Of a DNA stretch of 64,000 nt, positions 36,201 to 44,883 are shown piece after piece. Where the stretch lies: positions 3,100,001 through 3,164,000 of the forward strand of contig OZ240213.1 of the NCBI GenBank assembly GCA_965197555.1, given 5' to 3'. The stretch's first letter is position 1; every line of letters starts with the position of its first letter. The notes beneath the pieces are model-generated. The model searched no databases. It was not told the DNA's origin and saw only the letters and a program-made list of their open reading frames with translations. Made by a program: the position numbers and the translations under genes. Source of the DNA: G965197555 sp965197555. GTDB lineage: Bacteria; Chloroflexota; Dehalococcoidia; Lucifugimonadales; UBA3495.

Positions 36201-36399
36201 CTTGGAGGACGAGTACGGACACATCCCTATGGTGGTGTGGCCCAAGAACTACGCCCGGCTGCGTAACGAACTCAAAGCGCCCTTTCTGGTGGTAACCGCT
36301 ACCATGTCTCGCCGTGACGAGACCCTTAATTTAGTAGTGCAGCAGGTCAAGCCAATCTACGTCATACCCCATCCGCCCGAATCCAAAAATTTCCACTAA
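33250..36399 (+). CDS. dnaE2: Error-prone DNA polymerase DnaE2 (ImuC)
   Basis: This C-family polymerase of 1049 residues performs translesion synthesis with ImuB. The N-terminal PHP domain (AELHLHTNYSFQEGAS, AVTDHDNLCG) precedes the palm with catalytic PDIDLDFPR near residue 400. Finger and clamp-binding regions follow, then an OB-fold (VTVAGLVIRRQRPL) near the C-terminus. The length is that of DnaE2 rather than the longer replicative DnaE1, and the position after imuB supports this. No strong ribosome site precedes ATG 33250. It should be expressed from the SOS promoter at 31122, unless the inserted GIY-YIG unit interrupts the transcript. Confidence 0.93.
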   Translation: MTYAELHLHTNYSFQEGASSIGEMVGQAAALGYQALAVTDHDNLCGAVEFAEACHDAGIQPIIGCEVTLVGGHHLTLLAETRQGYGNLCWLISQAYKEDRRRPELDPALLQEHTEGLIALSGCRQGQVPSLLDEQRFVEAGDVASRYRDLFGENNYLLELQQHFVQGDTQRNRRLVNLAQELGVGVVATGNVHYHVRDRHRLQDCLVAIKNNTSLEDSHRERRPNSEFFLKPPEVMADLFLWCPQAVENAIRIAQRCAAFDLTQDLGYQFPDHPAPKGYTAQSYLESICYQAAERRYRRITPEVQQRLDLEFGLIRKHDLAGFFLIYHDIVLLAQEVAVDLGLADPETPVEFNPPGRGRGSSVSMLIGYLLGISHIDPLNYDLSLERFLPDDELASVPDIDLDFPRNIREELILRVHEKYGWERAALTGMIDTYRIRGTVRDLGQALGLPPDQVDKLAKRVDEREGISLREQMRLLPDFQDKVKAPLWQHLIELAAQLEGFPRHLAQHPGGMVIGSSPLTEIVPVQPSAIQGRYVMQWDKNSIDQARFVKIDFLAVGALSQVQDALRAIEDRHGNSIDLSRINFEDKAVYAMLHKADTIGVFQVESAAQQQTIPRIKPENLTDMAHEVAAVRPGVGANDGIRHYINRRMGLEPIEFVHDLERRALERTRGVILFQDQINQVAHDVGGLSHSDADRLRRAFTKRHNEPIILRWWERFREGARERGVDQETARSIFERFNGHYMFPESHAFAFGVTAYQIAWLKYYYPVEFYLGLFNQQPMGFYTPETLKEDAKRHGVPVLNPEVNLSAKLCTIEGNGEADSIRLGLSYVKGLGEAAIGAIAGAKKQDGSFLSLADFMSRSGLAQQQVEDLIDAGALDSLCEDRRSARWEVGLRYRPVGRQLGLSLPVAQDMAPLAKAGAFDEMAREYRTMSLHPLSHVMAYIRESLGANVLTSDQVPSIPDGETVTVAGLVIRRQRPLAKAVFITLEDEYGHIPMVVWPKNYARLRNELKAPFLVVTATMSRRDETLNLVVQQVKPIYVIPHPPESKNFH

Positions 36400-36439
36400 C
36401 TGTCTGACCCTTGGCTTGAAGAAAGAATGCGTCGCAGTC

Positions 36440-37435
36440 TTAACCCGCCCAGCTCCGACTCGGCTCTAGGTGACCTATCGCCCACGACTCTATCCGACAC
36501 AATGCGAGATATTCCGAGAAACACTCAACGATGTCTGGGATGTGAATCCCTGGTGGGTCCCCGAACCAAAAGGGTAGACGGCGACTCCGCCGGAAATAGT
36601 CGAACGGAACTTCGTCGGTCTGCCAGTCTTCGGCTGTTAAAAGACCCCATTCCATCCCAAACTGCACTTTTCCTTCATAAAGTTTTTCTCCATCTCCTAC
36701 ATCGAGGTGATGGTGCACGCTGTGCGGCCGATACAACACATAACCACGCTTAACCAGCCACATTCGACCTGGACTGGTTTCGCGTCCAGGGATTCCGACA
36801 TGACAACGTAGCGCCCCCTCCCGGCTAATCTTGTGGCAATCCGTCACAATGCCGAATCGCCGAAACAGCCTATCGGAGACACGGGCAACTCCCGGGAATG
36901 GATTCTCCAGATTAAAATAGAAGTGAGGATCAATTGACGGGTCAGCCACCCCTCCCTCGGTCAGCCGATCAAACTCTTCTTGTGTAAGGGTCGAGACGTA
37001 CTCGCCTATATCTTTCATCAGCCGCTTCTGCTCCGCTGGCCACAACTCATAACGGCGCAGCATGAACTCCAACAAAGTCGTCTTATTATGTTCGTTCAGG
37101 TGGACACTCGTAACCCTAAGGAGAGGAAAGCGAGCCAAGCTGCACAATCGGTTCTTTCTAATATCCCTGAGCTTCTGCCCAACATCCTTATGGTAAGGTC
37201 CATCAAATTCCAACGCGAATAACGGAATTGTCGACTTTCCATCAACTACCACGAAGTCGAAATGGGCCTGACTCGAGAATCTTTTCTCAGGGTAGGACAA
37301 CTCGTTGACTTCTGGCTTCAGCACATCGGCCAACCTGGGCTTAGAAAACACGCGATAATTCGGCGCTCCAAGTACGCCATCGGCAATCCGTAAGACTCTT
37401 TGCTCCGAGTAATTAAGAAACGGTATGACTTTCAC
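36440..37435 (-). CDS. DUF2726-like nuclease-fold protein
   Basis: The N-terminal 120 residues resemble DUF2726, a restriction-endonuclease-like (PD-(D/E)xK) domain: FDFVVVDGKSTIPLFALEFDG gives the Asp...Glu-x-Asp pattern, followed by a basic helix (KLRDIRKNRLCSLARFPLLRV). The C-terminal 200 residues are unassigned. The start is GTG at 37435, with GAGGA about 11 bases upstream. It lies convergent to dnaE2 and 95 bases downstream of hicA on the same strand. A role in DNA processing or defence is possible but unproven. Confidence 0.65.
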   Translation of the reverse strand: MKVIPFLNYSEQRVLRIADGVLGAPNYRVFSKPRLADVLKPEVNELSYPEKRFSSQAHFDFVVVDGKSTIPLFALEFDGPYHKDVGQKLRDIRKNRLCSLARFPLLRVTSVHLNEHNKTTLLEFMLRRYELWPAEQKRLMKDIGEYVSTLTQEEFDRLTEGGVADPSIDPHFYFNLENPFPGVARVSDRLFRRFGIVTDCHKISREGALRCHVGIPGRETSPGRMWLVKRGYVLYRPHSVHHHLDVGDGEKLYEGKVQFGMEWGLLTAEDWQTDEVPFDYFRRSRRLPFWFGDPPGIHIPDIVECFSEYLALCRIESWAIGHLEPSRSWAG

Positions 37436-37530
37436 AGTGCAAGGCGTCCTCGTTATCTAGGCCGACAATGATTGTCTCTTGAATAAGAGTGCATAGAGGC
37501 ATAAGGCCGCTGGACGACTCGGGGCTGGTC

Positions 37531-37755
37531 TTAATGCCGAAATTCTTCCCGAGACAACCCGCTCCCCTCGATGATGCTATTGATGGTACCCAACGGCAAC
37601 TGCCTGCCCCTGTGGTAGGCAACGATGACCTGCCTGCCGGCATCCGGATGGCGCCATTTTTGATGGCTGCCTCGTTGGGAGATCATTTCGAAGCCATGTC
37701 GCCGAAGGACCCCGATTACCTCATCAGCGGTGAGTCTCGGCAGGCGTCGGACCAT
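37531..37755 (-). CDS. hicA: HicA toxin
   Basis: HicA is a small double-stranded-RNA-binding-fold ribonuclease that cleaves mRNA. The 74-residue protein has the family layout: a LTADEVIGVLRRHGF helix, then GSHQKW with catalytic His31 and a following beta strand. It starts inside the stop of hicB (TGATG, sharing one base), so expression is coupled to the antitoxin. The order antitoxin then toxin is the less common one for this family. Confidence 0.92.
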   Translation of the reverse strand: MVRRLPRLTADEVIGVLRRHGFEMISQRGSHQKWRHPDAGRQVIVAYHRGRQLPLGTINSIIEGSGLSREEFRH

Positions 37756-37961
37756 CAGGCCGGGATCTCGACCTCGTAAATCTTGCCATGAGGACTTATC
37801 GTGACGGGGGATGGCTCCAGGTATAAGACGATGGCCTCCCGGATATTCGCCAAGGCTTCTTCTTCGGTCTCACCAGCGCTAGCGCACCCCGGTAATTCGG
37901 GGCAGTAAACGGCGTAGCTATCCGCCTTACTATCGTATTCCATTACCACGCGTAATTTCAT
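37755..37961 (-). CDS. hicB: HicB antitoxin
   Basis: This 68-residue protein is the partial RNase H-fold antitoxin domain of HicB: VVMEYDSKADSYAVYCPELPG, then the TEEEALANIREAIVLYLE helix. It lacks a C-terminal DNA-binding domain, so it may not regulate its own promoter. GGAG about ten bases before the ATG at 37961 serves as ribosome site. It neutralises the HicA encoded immediately after it. Confidence 0.92.
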   Translation of the reverse strand: MKLRVVMEYDSKADSYAVYCPELPGCASAGETEEEALANIREAIVLYLEPSPVTISPHGKIYEVEIPA

Positions 37962-38691
37962 CGTGTCCAGTCTCCGCGAGGCATGGTCACAACCAGGCGA
38001 AACGTCATATCGCCCTTGTAATCACCGTGCCAAGCGAATGTTCTTATTTGTTCCACTTTTCCAACTAGACTCACAGGTGCTCCAACCCCAACGACCGATC
38101 TGCGCCCCGATTGCTCGGCTTCAATGTTTGGGATCATCCCTCCCTACCGATTGGTCTCCGTTCTACACGGAGCATCGGCGCAAACCTCGTAGCCCTGCCT
38201 TTCAAGGCTCGTACGATCTGACGAACTTTCCGGTCTCCTGTAGACAGAGTCTCTCTGTTTACTTCACGTTGATATACTTTTCTCAACGATGCTAGTCTAC
38301 CGGTTAATCCCTCAACAAGATGGTCCTCAATATAAATCGCTCGGTTGGCGACGAAGCAGCAATAGGTTTTCTCGAATTTCGCTCAATGGTATGAAGGAAT
38401 TGCTGTCCATTATTATACAAGGGGAGGATATGGTTAGCGGCCCCACAAATTATGCCTCATGTCACGTATCTCACCAATGTCCAAACATGAGCATGCCACA
38501 CAAACTACACCTCCAAGTTGGAGGACTTGGACACATCCGGACCGAAGGAGCAGGCTTTCTCTTAGAAATGCTCTCATCCTAGCCCCCGGGGTGCCCTGGG
38601 GCACCATACATCGAGCACCCCTGGCACGAGGCGGTCAGACCACAAGGGGCTACACCTTGCGCTGGTCTACTGGAGGTGGACCGGTCAGGGG
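37962..38691. other. Intergenic stretch, 730 bases
   Basis: I see no recognisable gene, RNA or repeat family in this long spacer. Two plus-strand frames (37963-38295 and 38289-38582) lack ribosome sites and known motifs. A GC-rich inverted repeat, GGTGCCC-TG-GGGCACC (38590-38605), lies near the right end. The lower GC content at 38240-38450 may mark decayed foreign DNA. Confidence 0.4.
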
Positions 38692-39918
38692 CTATTTGGC
38701 TATGACCACTACCCTTCGCGCCTGTCCCCTCCCCAAATAAGCCGAGCTCAGTTGCTTAGCGCTGGGCGGCCGATGGCCGGAAAAACCCAGAAAGGGCCAC
38801 GCCCGTTTCCGCACCACTCCCATGGCCTGGAGGTCTCGCCAGGTATCTACACTGTGGCGGCGGCGAGCCCCCAGGATGCGTTGTACCGACGTGGGGCCAA
38901 CGCCAGGGACTCGTAGCAATTGCTCCCGGGTTGCCGTGTTTACATCAATGGGAAAGGCGTCCAGGTTCTCAACGGCGATGGCCGTCTTGGGGTCGGCATC
39001 CAGGGGCAAAAGGCCGCGATTGTCGAAAGCCAACTTCAACTCCTGGTTGGAGTAATGGTAAATCCGCTTCAACCAGTCCACCTGGTAGAGGCGGTGTCCT
39101 CGTGCCAGCGGAGTTGGCGGGTGTTCCTCCAGGGGCGTGTGACGTACCGGGTGGAAGGCAGCATAATAAATCCGTTTCAAGTTCCACTCGGTGTATAGCT
39201 GGTCTACGCGCTGGAAGATGTCCCAGTCCGACTCGTCCGCCGCTCCTACCACGAATTGAGTCGCCTGCCCCACCGCGCCGCCGCTATCGCTGCGGTTCAA
39301 CTTATCGATCCATTGCATGGGGGCTAAGATGTCCCTCTCAAGGTCCTTCATGGCACTGAGCTTTTGCATGTGGCTCGTCGTGGGTGTCTCAATATTCACC
39401 GACAACCGCGTCCCCAACCGGTGGGCTGCCTCCACGTATTGGAACTCCGTTCCGGGCATCACCTTCATGTGGATATAACCCTTGAAGCCGTACTTCTTAC
39501 GAATTACCTCCACCACCTTCACCAGCCGCTCGGTGGTCTTGGAACCGCTGCCAGCTACACCCGAGCTCAAAAACAAGCCATTTACTGTGTGGCGCCGATG
39601 TAGCTCCATGAACGTCTTCGCTAGTTCCTCTACCTTAAAGGCGTAACGTTTACGAGGCACCCAGTGGCTGTTGGGACAAAAAGCACAGTCCATCTTGCAA
39701 AAATCAGTGAACATTACCCGCATCAGGTTAATGTGCTTCCCATTGGGCATCGCGGCCCTATAAACACCAGGGATAGGGTTCTTCTCAGAGGATGCATACG
39801 ACGCCCTGCCAGCATTCTTGGCACTATGGTCCTCAGATGAGGAGAGAATGTCGTCGCTCGCCATAGCCCCCAGGATCTGGAGCTTCTCGTAAGCGTCGGG
39901 AATGCGCTTGATCAACAT
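38692..39918 (-). CDS. Radical SAM DNA modification/repair protein (COG4277-like)
   Basis: This 408-residue protein combines a radical SAM domain with a C-terminal helix-hairpin-helix. The Fe-S motif is CKMDCAFC (CxxxCxxC) near residue 75, after an N-terminal segment MLIKRIPDAYEKLQILGAMA typical of the family. The C-terminal VNTATREQLLRVPGVGPTSV is an HhH DNA-binding motif. In other genomes this family pairs with a uracil-DNA-glycosylase-like partner, which is not adjacent here. The upstream open frame to 40146 is translated repeat; the Met at 39918 is chosen. The repair role rests on family annotation, not on experiment. Confidence 0.87.
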   Translation of the reverse strand: MLIKRIPDAYEKLQILGAMASDDILSSSEDHSAKNAGRASYASSEKNPIPGVYRAAMPNGKHINLMRVMFTDFCKMDCAFCPNSHWVPRKRYAFKVEELAKTFMELHRRHTVNGLFLSSGVAGSGSKTTERLVKVVEVIRKKYGFKGYIHMKVMPGTEFQYVEAAHRLGTRLSVNIETPTTSHMQKLSAMKDLERDILAPMQWIDKLNRSDSGGAVGQATQFVVGAADESDWDIFQRVDQLYTEWNLKRIYYAAFHPVRHTPLEEHPPTPLARGHRLYQVDWLKRIYHYSNQELKLAFDNRGLLPLDADPKTAIAVENLDAFPIDVNTATREQLLRVPGVGPTSVQRILGARRRHSVDTWRDLQAMGVVRKRAWPFLGFSGHRPPSAKQLSSAYLGRGQARRVVVIAK

Positions 39919-40054
39919 TACGAGCCCCCACCAAGTGATAGGAACTAACGTTCTTCTCCATAAGTAAGGGCTGTCAAGGGACTGGTGGCAGCAGGACAGG
40001 GGCCCCACAGGGGTTAGGGGCTCTCGGATGTCGTGGGCCGTGGGAAGTCCGTCC

Positions 40055-40872
40055 CTAGTGACCCCTCCAGCAGGCGCAGGCCGCAAGGAGCGATACGTTC
40101 GTGGTGAGCTTGTCGAACCACTGGTCCGCGAAAGTTCCAGCTTCACTGACGGCTCTTATTGTCCGGGCCTTCGATACGCCCGGCCTAACGGAGCAATCCC
40201 CTCGTGGTGAGCCCCTCAGCAGGCGCAGGCCGCAAAGAGCAATCCGTTCGTGGTGAGCTTGTCGAACCACGGGTCCGCGAAAGTTACAGCTTCACTGACG
40301 GCTCTTACTGTCCGGGCCTTCGACACGCTCAGGCCGATCGGAGCAATCCGCCCGTGGTGAGCCCCTCGGCAGGCGCAGGCCGCAAATAGCAATCCGTTCG
40401 TGGTGAGCTTGTCGAACCACGGGTCCGCGAAAATTACAGCATCACTCACGGCTCCTCCTGTCCGGGCCTTTGACGATCTCAACCGAACGGAGCAATCCGC
40501 CCGTGGTGACCCCTTCAGCAGGCGCAGGCCGCAAAGAGCTATACGTTCGTGGTGAGCCCTTCGACAAGCTCAGGACATGCTTGTCGAACCACGGGTCCGC
40601 GAAAGTTACAGCTTCACTGACGGCTCTTATTGTCCGGGCCTTCGACACGCCCAGGCCTAACGGAGCAATCCCCTCGTGGTGAGCCCCTCAGCAGACGCAG
40701 GCTGCAAGCAGCGATCCGTTCGTGGTGAGCTTGTCGAACCACGGGTCCGCGAAAGTTACAGCTTCACTGACGGCTCTTACTGTCCGGGCCTTCGACACGC
40801 TCAGGCCTAACGGAGCAATCCCCTCGTGGTCAGCCCTTCAGCAGGCGCAGGCTGCAAGCAGCAATCCCGTTG
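40055..40872. repeat. Six tandem units of about 150 bp (family A composite)
   Basis: A composite unit recurs six times, with GCAGGCGCAGG or its variant starting at 40070, 40219, 40369, 40518, 40691 and 40841. The period is 149-150 bases; the fourth unit carries a 24-base extra family A piece. Each unit holds a family A core, a GGGTCCGCGAAAGTTACAGC segment, and an inverted family A variant (CCTTCGACACGCTCAGGCC). All frames of 60-140 codons here are artefacts. Confidence 0.9.
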
Positions 40873-40914
40873 GACAGTGCCAGGTCGTCGTGGCGGACCC
40901 TCCGACTCTGCTAT

Positions 40915-42291
40915 TTAGGCGGCCAACGATCCCATGGGGTCCCAGGCCGGCAAGACGATGGGATCAAGCTCTAGGGCCAATTGTAATTCGGGCGGCAAGT
41001 ATTCCCTCGGTGCCGCAATTTCGAACATGTACTCTGCGAACCAGGAATCATTCATCAAGAAAAATCCCTTGTTCCCCACCTTATCGTTCCAACTGTTTTC
41101 CACCCGCCAGCGGCGCGGCGAACCGTCCACTACATCGACGCCGGTGAACATCATCGCGTGGGTCATACTCGTCTGGTGGTATTCCAACCGGGCTGCCTTG
41201 TCCAGGGAGAAGTCCGCACCGTAAACCCCAGGGTAATCAAACAATTCCGCGTCCCACAAACCCAAGTCCCGGTGCATCTGCTTCCCGGTGTCACAACCCA
41301 TCCAGACCGGCTTGCCGTCTTGCAACATCCGCAGTGCAATGTCCTTCATTAGCTGTATGTCGATGTTCAGGTACTTGATTCGTGGCGCGTCCACCACATT
41401 CCCCAAATACTCCACCGTGAAAGTGGCACCCAACGGGCTGGTCTCCCGGGGGTCATGGACCAAGCTAACGTAGTCTTCAAGGGGGGTGCGCAAATATTTG
41501 GCGGCGAACTCCAGCGACGTTAGTTTCCCATCCCGGGTAAATTCACCGTCCTTGTCTTTCCACTGCCAGTCCACCGCCGTAGGCGGCGTACCCAAGTGAA
41601 TGCACAACATGTCATAGATCACTTTGAGGGTCTCATTCTTGATGCGGCGTAGCTCGTCCAGGCCTGACTCATTGGCGTAAGCATCACGTATCCCTTTGGC
41701 TCCCTGCCGCATCTGATAGTTGAGGCTCGCGTTCATCCGCGCGGAGTTACTGGAACTCTCCGTTTCCGGCATGGCAGTTTTGGGGACGACTCCGTGTTTT
41801 GCTACCAACGCTGTAAACATGTCCCACTGGCCGCCGTCGGAAATCGGACTTCGCAGCAGCCAAGCGACGGTTCGATCGTCGGCTGGGCGGTCAGCGGTCT
41901 CGATGATTGCTTCCAAAACAAAATTGGCCCGCTCCAGCTTGTCCCAGAACATCAAATGGTTCTGACTGAATTCAAAATCCCTCACATTAAGAACATCTCT
42001 GGTGTCCACGCGGCACAGGTTTAAGCCGGCGAACATCCAGCAGCGGCCGGACTTGGCCTGGTTGGTCACGGACCAATCATCCAGTACGATGGAGAATGAA
42101 TGAGGGGAATCGGTGACGACCGACCGGCTCAGGGCCACGTCGTTAACGTCATGCTGGGTTACTACGTTTTGTACCAAGCGTTTGGCAGGATCGGCCTCGA
42201 ACCTTCGCCGGAAATCCTCCAGACTCCCCTGGGACAATGCCCCCGCACCGCCGACAGGAATCGCACGGATTGTCGGAGTATCAATATCCAT
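40915..42291 (-). CDS. pepC: Aminopeptidase C / bleomycin hydrolase (peptidase C1B)
   Basis: This 458-residue papain-fold aminopeptidase acts in the cytoplasm. The catalytic Cys is in QAKSGRCWMFA (about residue 84), the His is in MTHAMMFTG and the Asn is in VENSWNDK, all in the expected order. Family members form hexameric barrels, and the C-terminal residue occupies the active-site cleft as a ruler; here the protein ends SLAA. It removes N-terminal amino acids and can inactivate bleomycin. It starts at ATG 42291 with only a weak ribosome site. Confidence 0.92.
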   Translation of the reverse strand: MDIDTPTIRAIPVGGAGALSQGSLEDFRRRFEADPAKRLVQNVVTQHDVNDVALSRSVVTDSPHSFSIVLDDWSVTNQAKSGRCWMFAGLNLCRVDTRDVLNVRDFEFSQNHLMFWDKLERANFVLEAIIETADRPADDRTVAWLLRSPISDGGQWDMFTALVAKHGVVPKTAMPETESSSNSARMNASLNYQMRQGAKGIRDAYANESGLDELRRIKNETLKVIYDMLCIHLGTPPTAVDWQWKDKDGEFTRDGKLTSLEFAAKYLRTPLEDYVSLVHDPRETSPLGATFTVEYLGNVVDAPRIKYLNIDIQLMKDIALRMLQDGKPVWMGCDTGKQMHRDLGLWDAELFDYPGVYGADFSLDKAARLEYHQTSMTHAMMFTGVDVVDGSPRRWRVENSWNDKVGNKGFFLMNDSWFAEYMFEIAAPREYLPPELQLALELDPIVLPAWDPMGSLAA

Positions 42292-42400
42292 CTCTCAACA
42301 CCTGGAGTGTAAAATCAGACTCGACGCCTATTCTACTCCATGGGCCGGGCCCTGTGTCGGCATCGCAAGAAAACGGTACCTGTTCAGACTTGAGGGCCAT

Positions 42401-42600
42401 CTCCGCCCCAAACCGTCATTCCCGTGAAGCTTGTCCCCGTGGAAACGGGGAACGGGAATCCAGACCCACCAAGTATAGGAAACATGGTTTGCTTGAAAAG
42501 GCCGTCTCCGCCCCAAACCGTCATTCCCGTGGCAACGGGAATCCAGACCCACCAAGTATAGGAAACATGGTTTGCTTGAAAAGGCCGTCTCAAAACCAAC
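42401..42600. repeat. Family B tandem repeat, about 105 bp
   Basis: Two units, starting at 42401 and 42506, contain CAAACCGTCATTCCCGTG, then CGGGAATCCAGACCCACCAA, then AGTATAGGAAACATGGTTTG and a GGCCGTCT tail. Part of a third begins near 42590. The first unit has an extra inner hairpin (CCCGTGGAAACGGGG). The rest of the spacer 42292-42793 holds no gene. Confidence 0.85.
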
Positions 42601-42793
42601 CCGATACTTTACACAGGGCAGGAGTGACGCTGGGGTGGCGGGAAAAACGCATCTGGTCTGAACTGCCACGGCAAGCGGGGTCATCTAAGTGGCGAACAGC
42701 CAGCGTGAGATAAAATAATAGCTGTGGCCGAAACAGTAAAGGCCGATGTGAGCTGGCAATTCTCGACTTTAGCCCGATTCAAGGAGGCCGCCA

Positions 42794-43642
42794 ATGGGAC
42801 CCAACCTGGTGGACCATTTACTATACGAGATCGAGGACTCAGGGATTCTCTGGATCAAGTTCAATCGGCCCGAGCGAATGAACGCCCTCATCGGCAACTC
42901 CCAAGAGAACGGTACCGTGGCCAAAGTGGGCGAGTACATGCGGGCTGGTGACGACGACCCCAACGTTCGCGTCATCGTGCTCACCGGCGTGGGCCGGGGG
43001 TTTTGCTCCGGCGCCGACATGCGCCGAGACACCGACCCCTCGGTAACCGGCGAGAATTTCACCGGCAATAAGGGCACCGAGGAAGGTCCCGACACCGCCC
43101 GTGAACACTTCTTCCACGGCTTCACCCAGCTACACCGGGACATTTCGCTGGTGAGAAAGCCCACCATAGCCATGATCAACGGTCCGGCGGTGGGCTCGGG
43201 GATGGACATGGCGCTCCACTGCGATATGCGCGTGGGTTGCGAAAACACCCGTTTCATCGGCTACCAGCAGTTGGGCCAGATTGTCGAAAACGGCGGCAGC
43301 TACTACTTGCCCAAGATGGCCGGGCTGGGCCGGGCGTTGGAGTTCGCCTATACAGGCCACCTTGACGCCCAGCGGGCCTACGAGTGGGGCCTACTGAACT
43401 ACTTGGTCCCTTCGGAGGAACTGGAGCAAACAACACGCGATTTGTGCGGCCGCGTCATGCGCACGCCGCCTATGGTGCAGTGGATCAGTAAGAGGATCAT
43501 GCGCACCGCCATGGACACCTCGTTGGAAAATACCATGGTGCTGACCTCCAACGCGGGTGGGATCTTAAACGGCTCCGACGACGCAGAGGAAGCTCGGCGG
43601 GCGTTTTTGGAGAAACGGGCGCCGAGCTTCCAAGGCCGGTAA
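42794..43642 (+). CDS. Enoyl-CoA hydratase/isomerase family protein
   Basis: This is a crotonase-fold protein of 282 residues. The CoA and oxyanion segments are visible: GFCSGADM near residue 73 and NGPAVGSGMDMALHCDMRVG near 132. The usual second catalytic Glu position is not clearly conserved, so the reaction (hydration, isomerisation or other) is open. AAGGAGG seven bases before ATG 42794 gives a strong start. It stands alone and converges on the lactonase gene. Confidence 0.9.
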   Translation: MGPNLVDHLLYEIEDSGILWIKFNRPERMNALIGNSQENGTVAKVGEYMRAGDDDPNVRVIVLTGVGRGFCSGADMRRDTDPSVTGENFTGNKGTEEGPDTAREHFFHGFTQLHRDISLVRKPTIAMINGPAVGSGMDMALHCDMRVGCENTRFIGYQQLGQIVENGGSYYLPKMAGLGRALEFAYTGHLDAQRAYEWGLLNYLVPSEELEQTTRDLCGRVMRTPPMVQWISKRIMRTAMDTSLENTMVLTSNAGGILNGSDDAEEARRAFLEKRAPSFQGR

Positions 43643-43752
43643 CCGGGTCTGTTGTTGCCCTAGGCCAATGCTGCGTAGCCGTTGCCTTACGGGCAGTCCT
43701 CAACAATCCTATCGACGGGTTCTTGCTGATCCTTCACAGCCGGGTGCCCAGT

Positions 43753-43778
43753 GGAAGCGGTCCGATTGCACCGCTTCC
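43753..43778. terminator. Terminator-like hairpin between convergent genes
   Basis: GGAAGCGGT (43753-43761) pairs with ACCGCTTCC (43770-43778) around an eight-base loop. An outer CCCAGT...ACTGGG pair extends it. It lies between the stops of the crotonase and lactonase genes. There is no T-tract. Confidence 0.5.
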
Positions 43779-43796
43779 CACGGGACTGGGTGCTAG

Positions 43797-44819
43797 TTAT
43801 CCCGGCAACTCTGTAATCGACACCCAAGACGGCCTGTTTCCCAATGGATAGGTCTCCAGCGGGGTCAACTCTCCTGAATCCGGGTTGACGCTGAAGGAGG
43901 CCATGCGGCCCGACTCCTGGCCGGCGGAGAAAAGGAACTTATCCTGGGGACCCAGGCATAAGGCGTTGGGTATGGCCTCGGAGGCAACAATACCGGTGGC
44001 GGTCAATTGCCCCGTGGAGCCATCTACCGTATAACAAGCGATGCTGTTGTGGCCCCGGTTGGGAGCGTATAGGAACCTCCCCGACGCGGAGACCTGAATC
44101 TGGGAGCAAGTATTGTTCCCGTCGTAACCTTCCGGCAGGGTGGTTATGGTTTGAAACAACGACAGCGTTCCCGTGGCAGTGTCCAGACGGTATCCGGATA
44201 CGCTGCAGCCCTGCTCATTGGAAAAGTAAAGGACGTCCAGTAACGGGTGAAAGCAAAAGTGGCGCGGGCCCAGAAACTCTTCCAGCTCCACCCGGGCAGG
44301 CGAGTTGGGGCTAAGTCGGCCGCTGTTTTCGTCAAACCTGAATTGAAAGACAGCGTTGGGTCCGTTGCCAGCGATGTGTGGCACAAATGCGTAGCTATTG
44401 GTCGAGTCGGTCTGCATGGCGTGGGCCCCTGTCGCTGTGGTCAGCCATTCGGTGGGCGGCCCGCCCACTGATCCATCATCCCCAATGGGATGTATCGCCA
44501 CACGGGCGCCCTGGTAATAGGCCGACAGAACAAACCTGCCTTTGCGGTCCGTGGATATGTAGACGGGCCAGTCTTCCACAGCAACCGTCCCGTTATGAGT
44601 GAGCCCCCCGTTGGCCTGGTCGATCTGAAAGCTGGATATCTGGGGAGTGTCGCGGCATGCGGCGTAAAGGGACTTCCGGTCCGGGCTAACCGCCAGCGTG
44701 AACGGCCCTCCAGGTACGGATACCTCAGCCTGAGGAGTGAGTCCTCCGGTTTGGGGGTCTATGGTATGAACCGATATCTTGTCATCCTCTTGCAGGGCCA
44801 CGTACATGTAGTATGGCAT
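43797..44819 (-). CDS. Lactonase family beta-propeller protein
   Basis: This 340-residue protein has repeated propeller blades of the 6-phosphogluconolactonase (YbhE)/cycloisomerase-2 type. Examples are VSPDRKSLYAACRD, VSASGRFLYAPNRGHNSIACY and FVPHIAGNGPNAVFQF. No signal peptide is present. The family hydrolyses sugar lactones, or acts on muconolactone-like rings. CTGAAGGAGG five bases before ATG 44819 is an excellent ribosome site. A TPP-like gene lies upstream on the same strand with a 65-base gap, so a shared transcript is plausible. Confidence 0.87.
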   Translation of the reverse strand: MPYYMYVALQEDDKISVHTIDPQTGGLTPQAEVSVPGGPFTLAVSPDRKSLYAACRDTPQISSFQIDQANGGLTHNGTVAVEDWPVYISTDRKGRFVLSAYYQGARVAIHPIGDDGSVGGPPTEWLTTATGAHAMQTDSTNSYAFVPHIAGNGPNAVFQFRFDENSGRLSPNSPARVELEEFLGPRHFCFHPLLDVLYFSNEQGCSVSGYRLDTATGTLSLFQTITTLPEGYDGNNTCSQIQVSASGRFLYAPNRGHNSIACYTVDGSTGQLTATGIVASEAIPNALCLGPQDKFLFSAGQESGRMASFSVNPDSGELTPLETYPLGNRPSWVSITELPG

Positions 44820-44883
44820 CGTTTCCTCCTTCAGTTGGTCTTTCCCGGCCTTATCAGCTCTACCCTAAATAGCGGCAACACCC

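Noticed and set aside
37963..38582. Two plus-strand frames of 110 and 97 codons
   Set aside because: No ribosome site, no recognisable domain and unusual composition; left as a gene-free stretch.
38590..38605. GGTGCCC-TG-GGGCACC as a terminator
   Set aside because: The loop is only two bases, there is no T-tract and no gene ends nearby on the plus strand.
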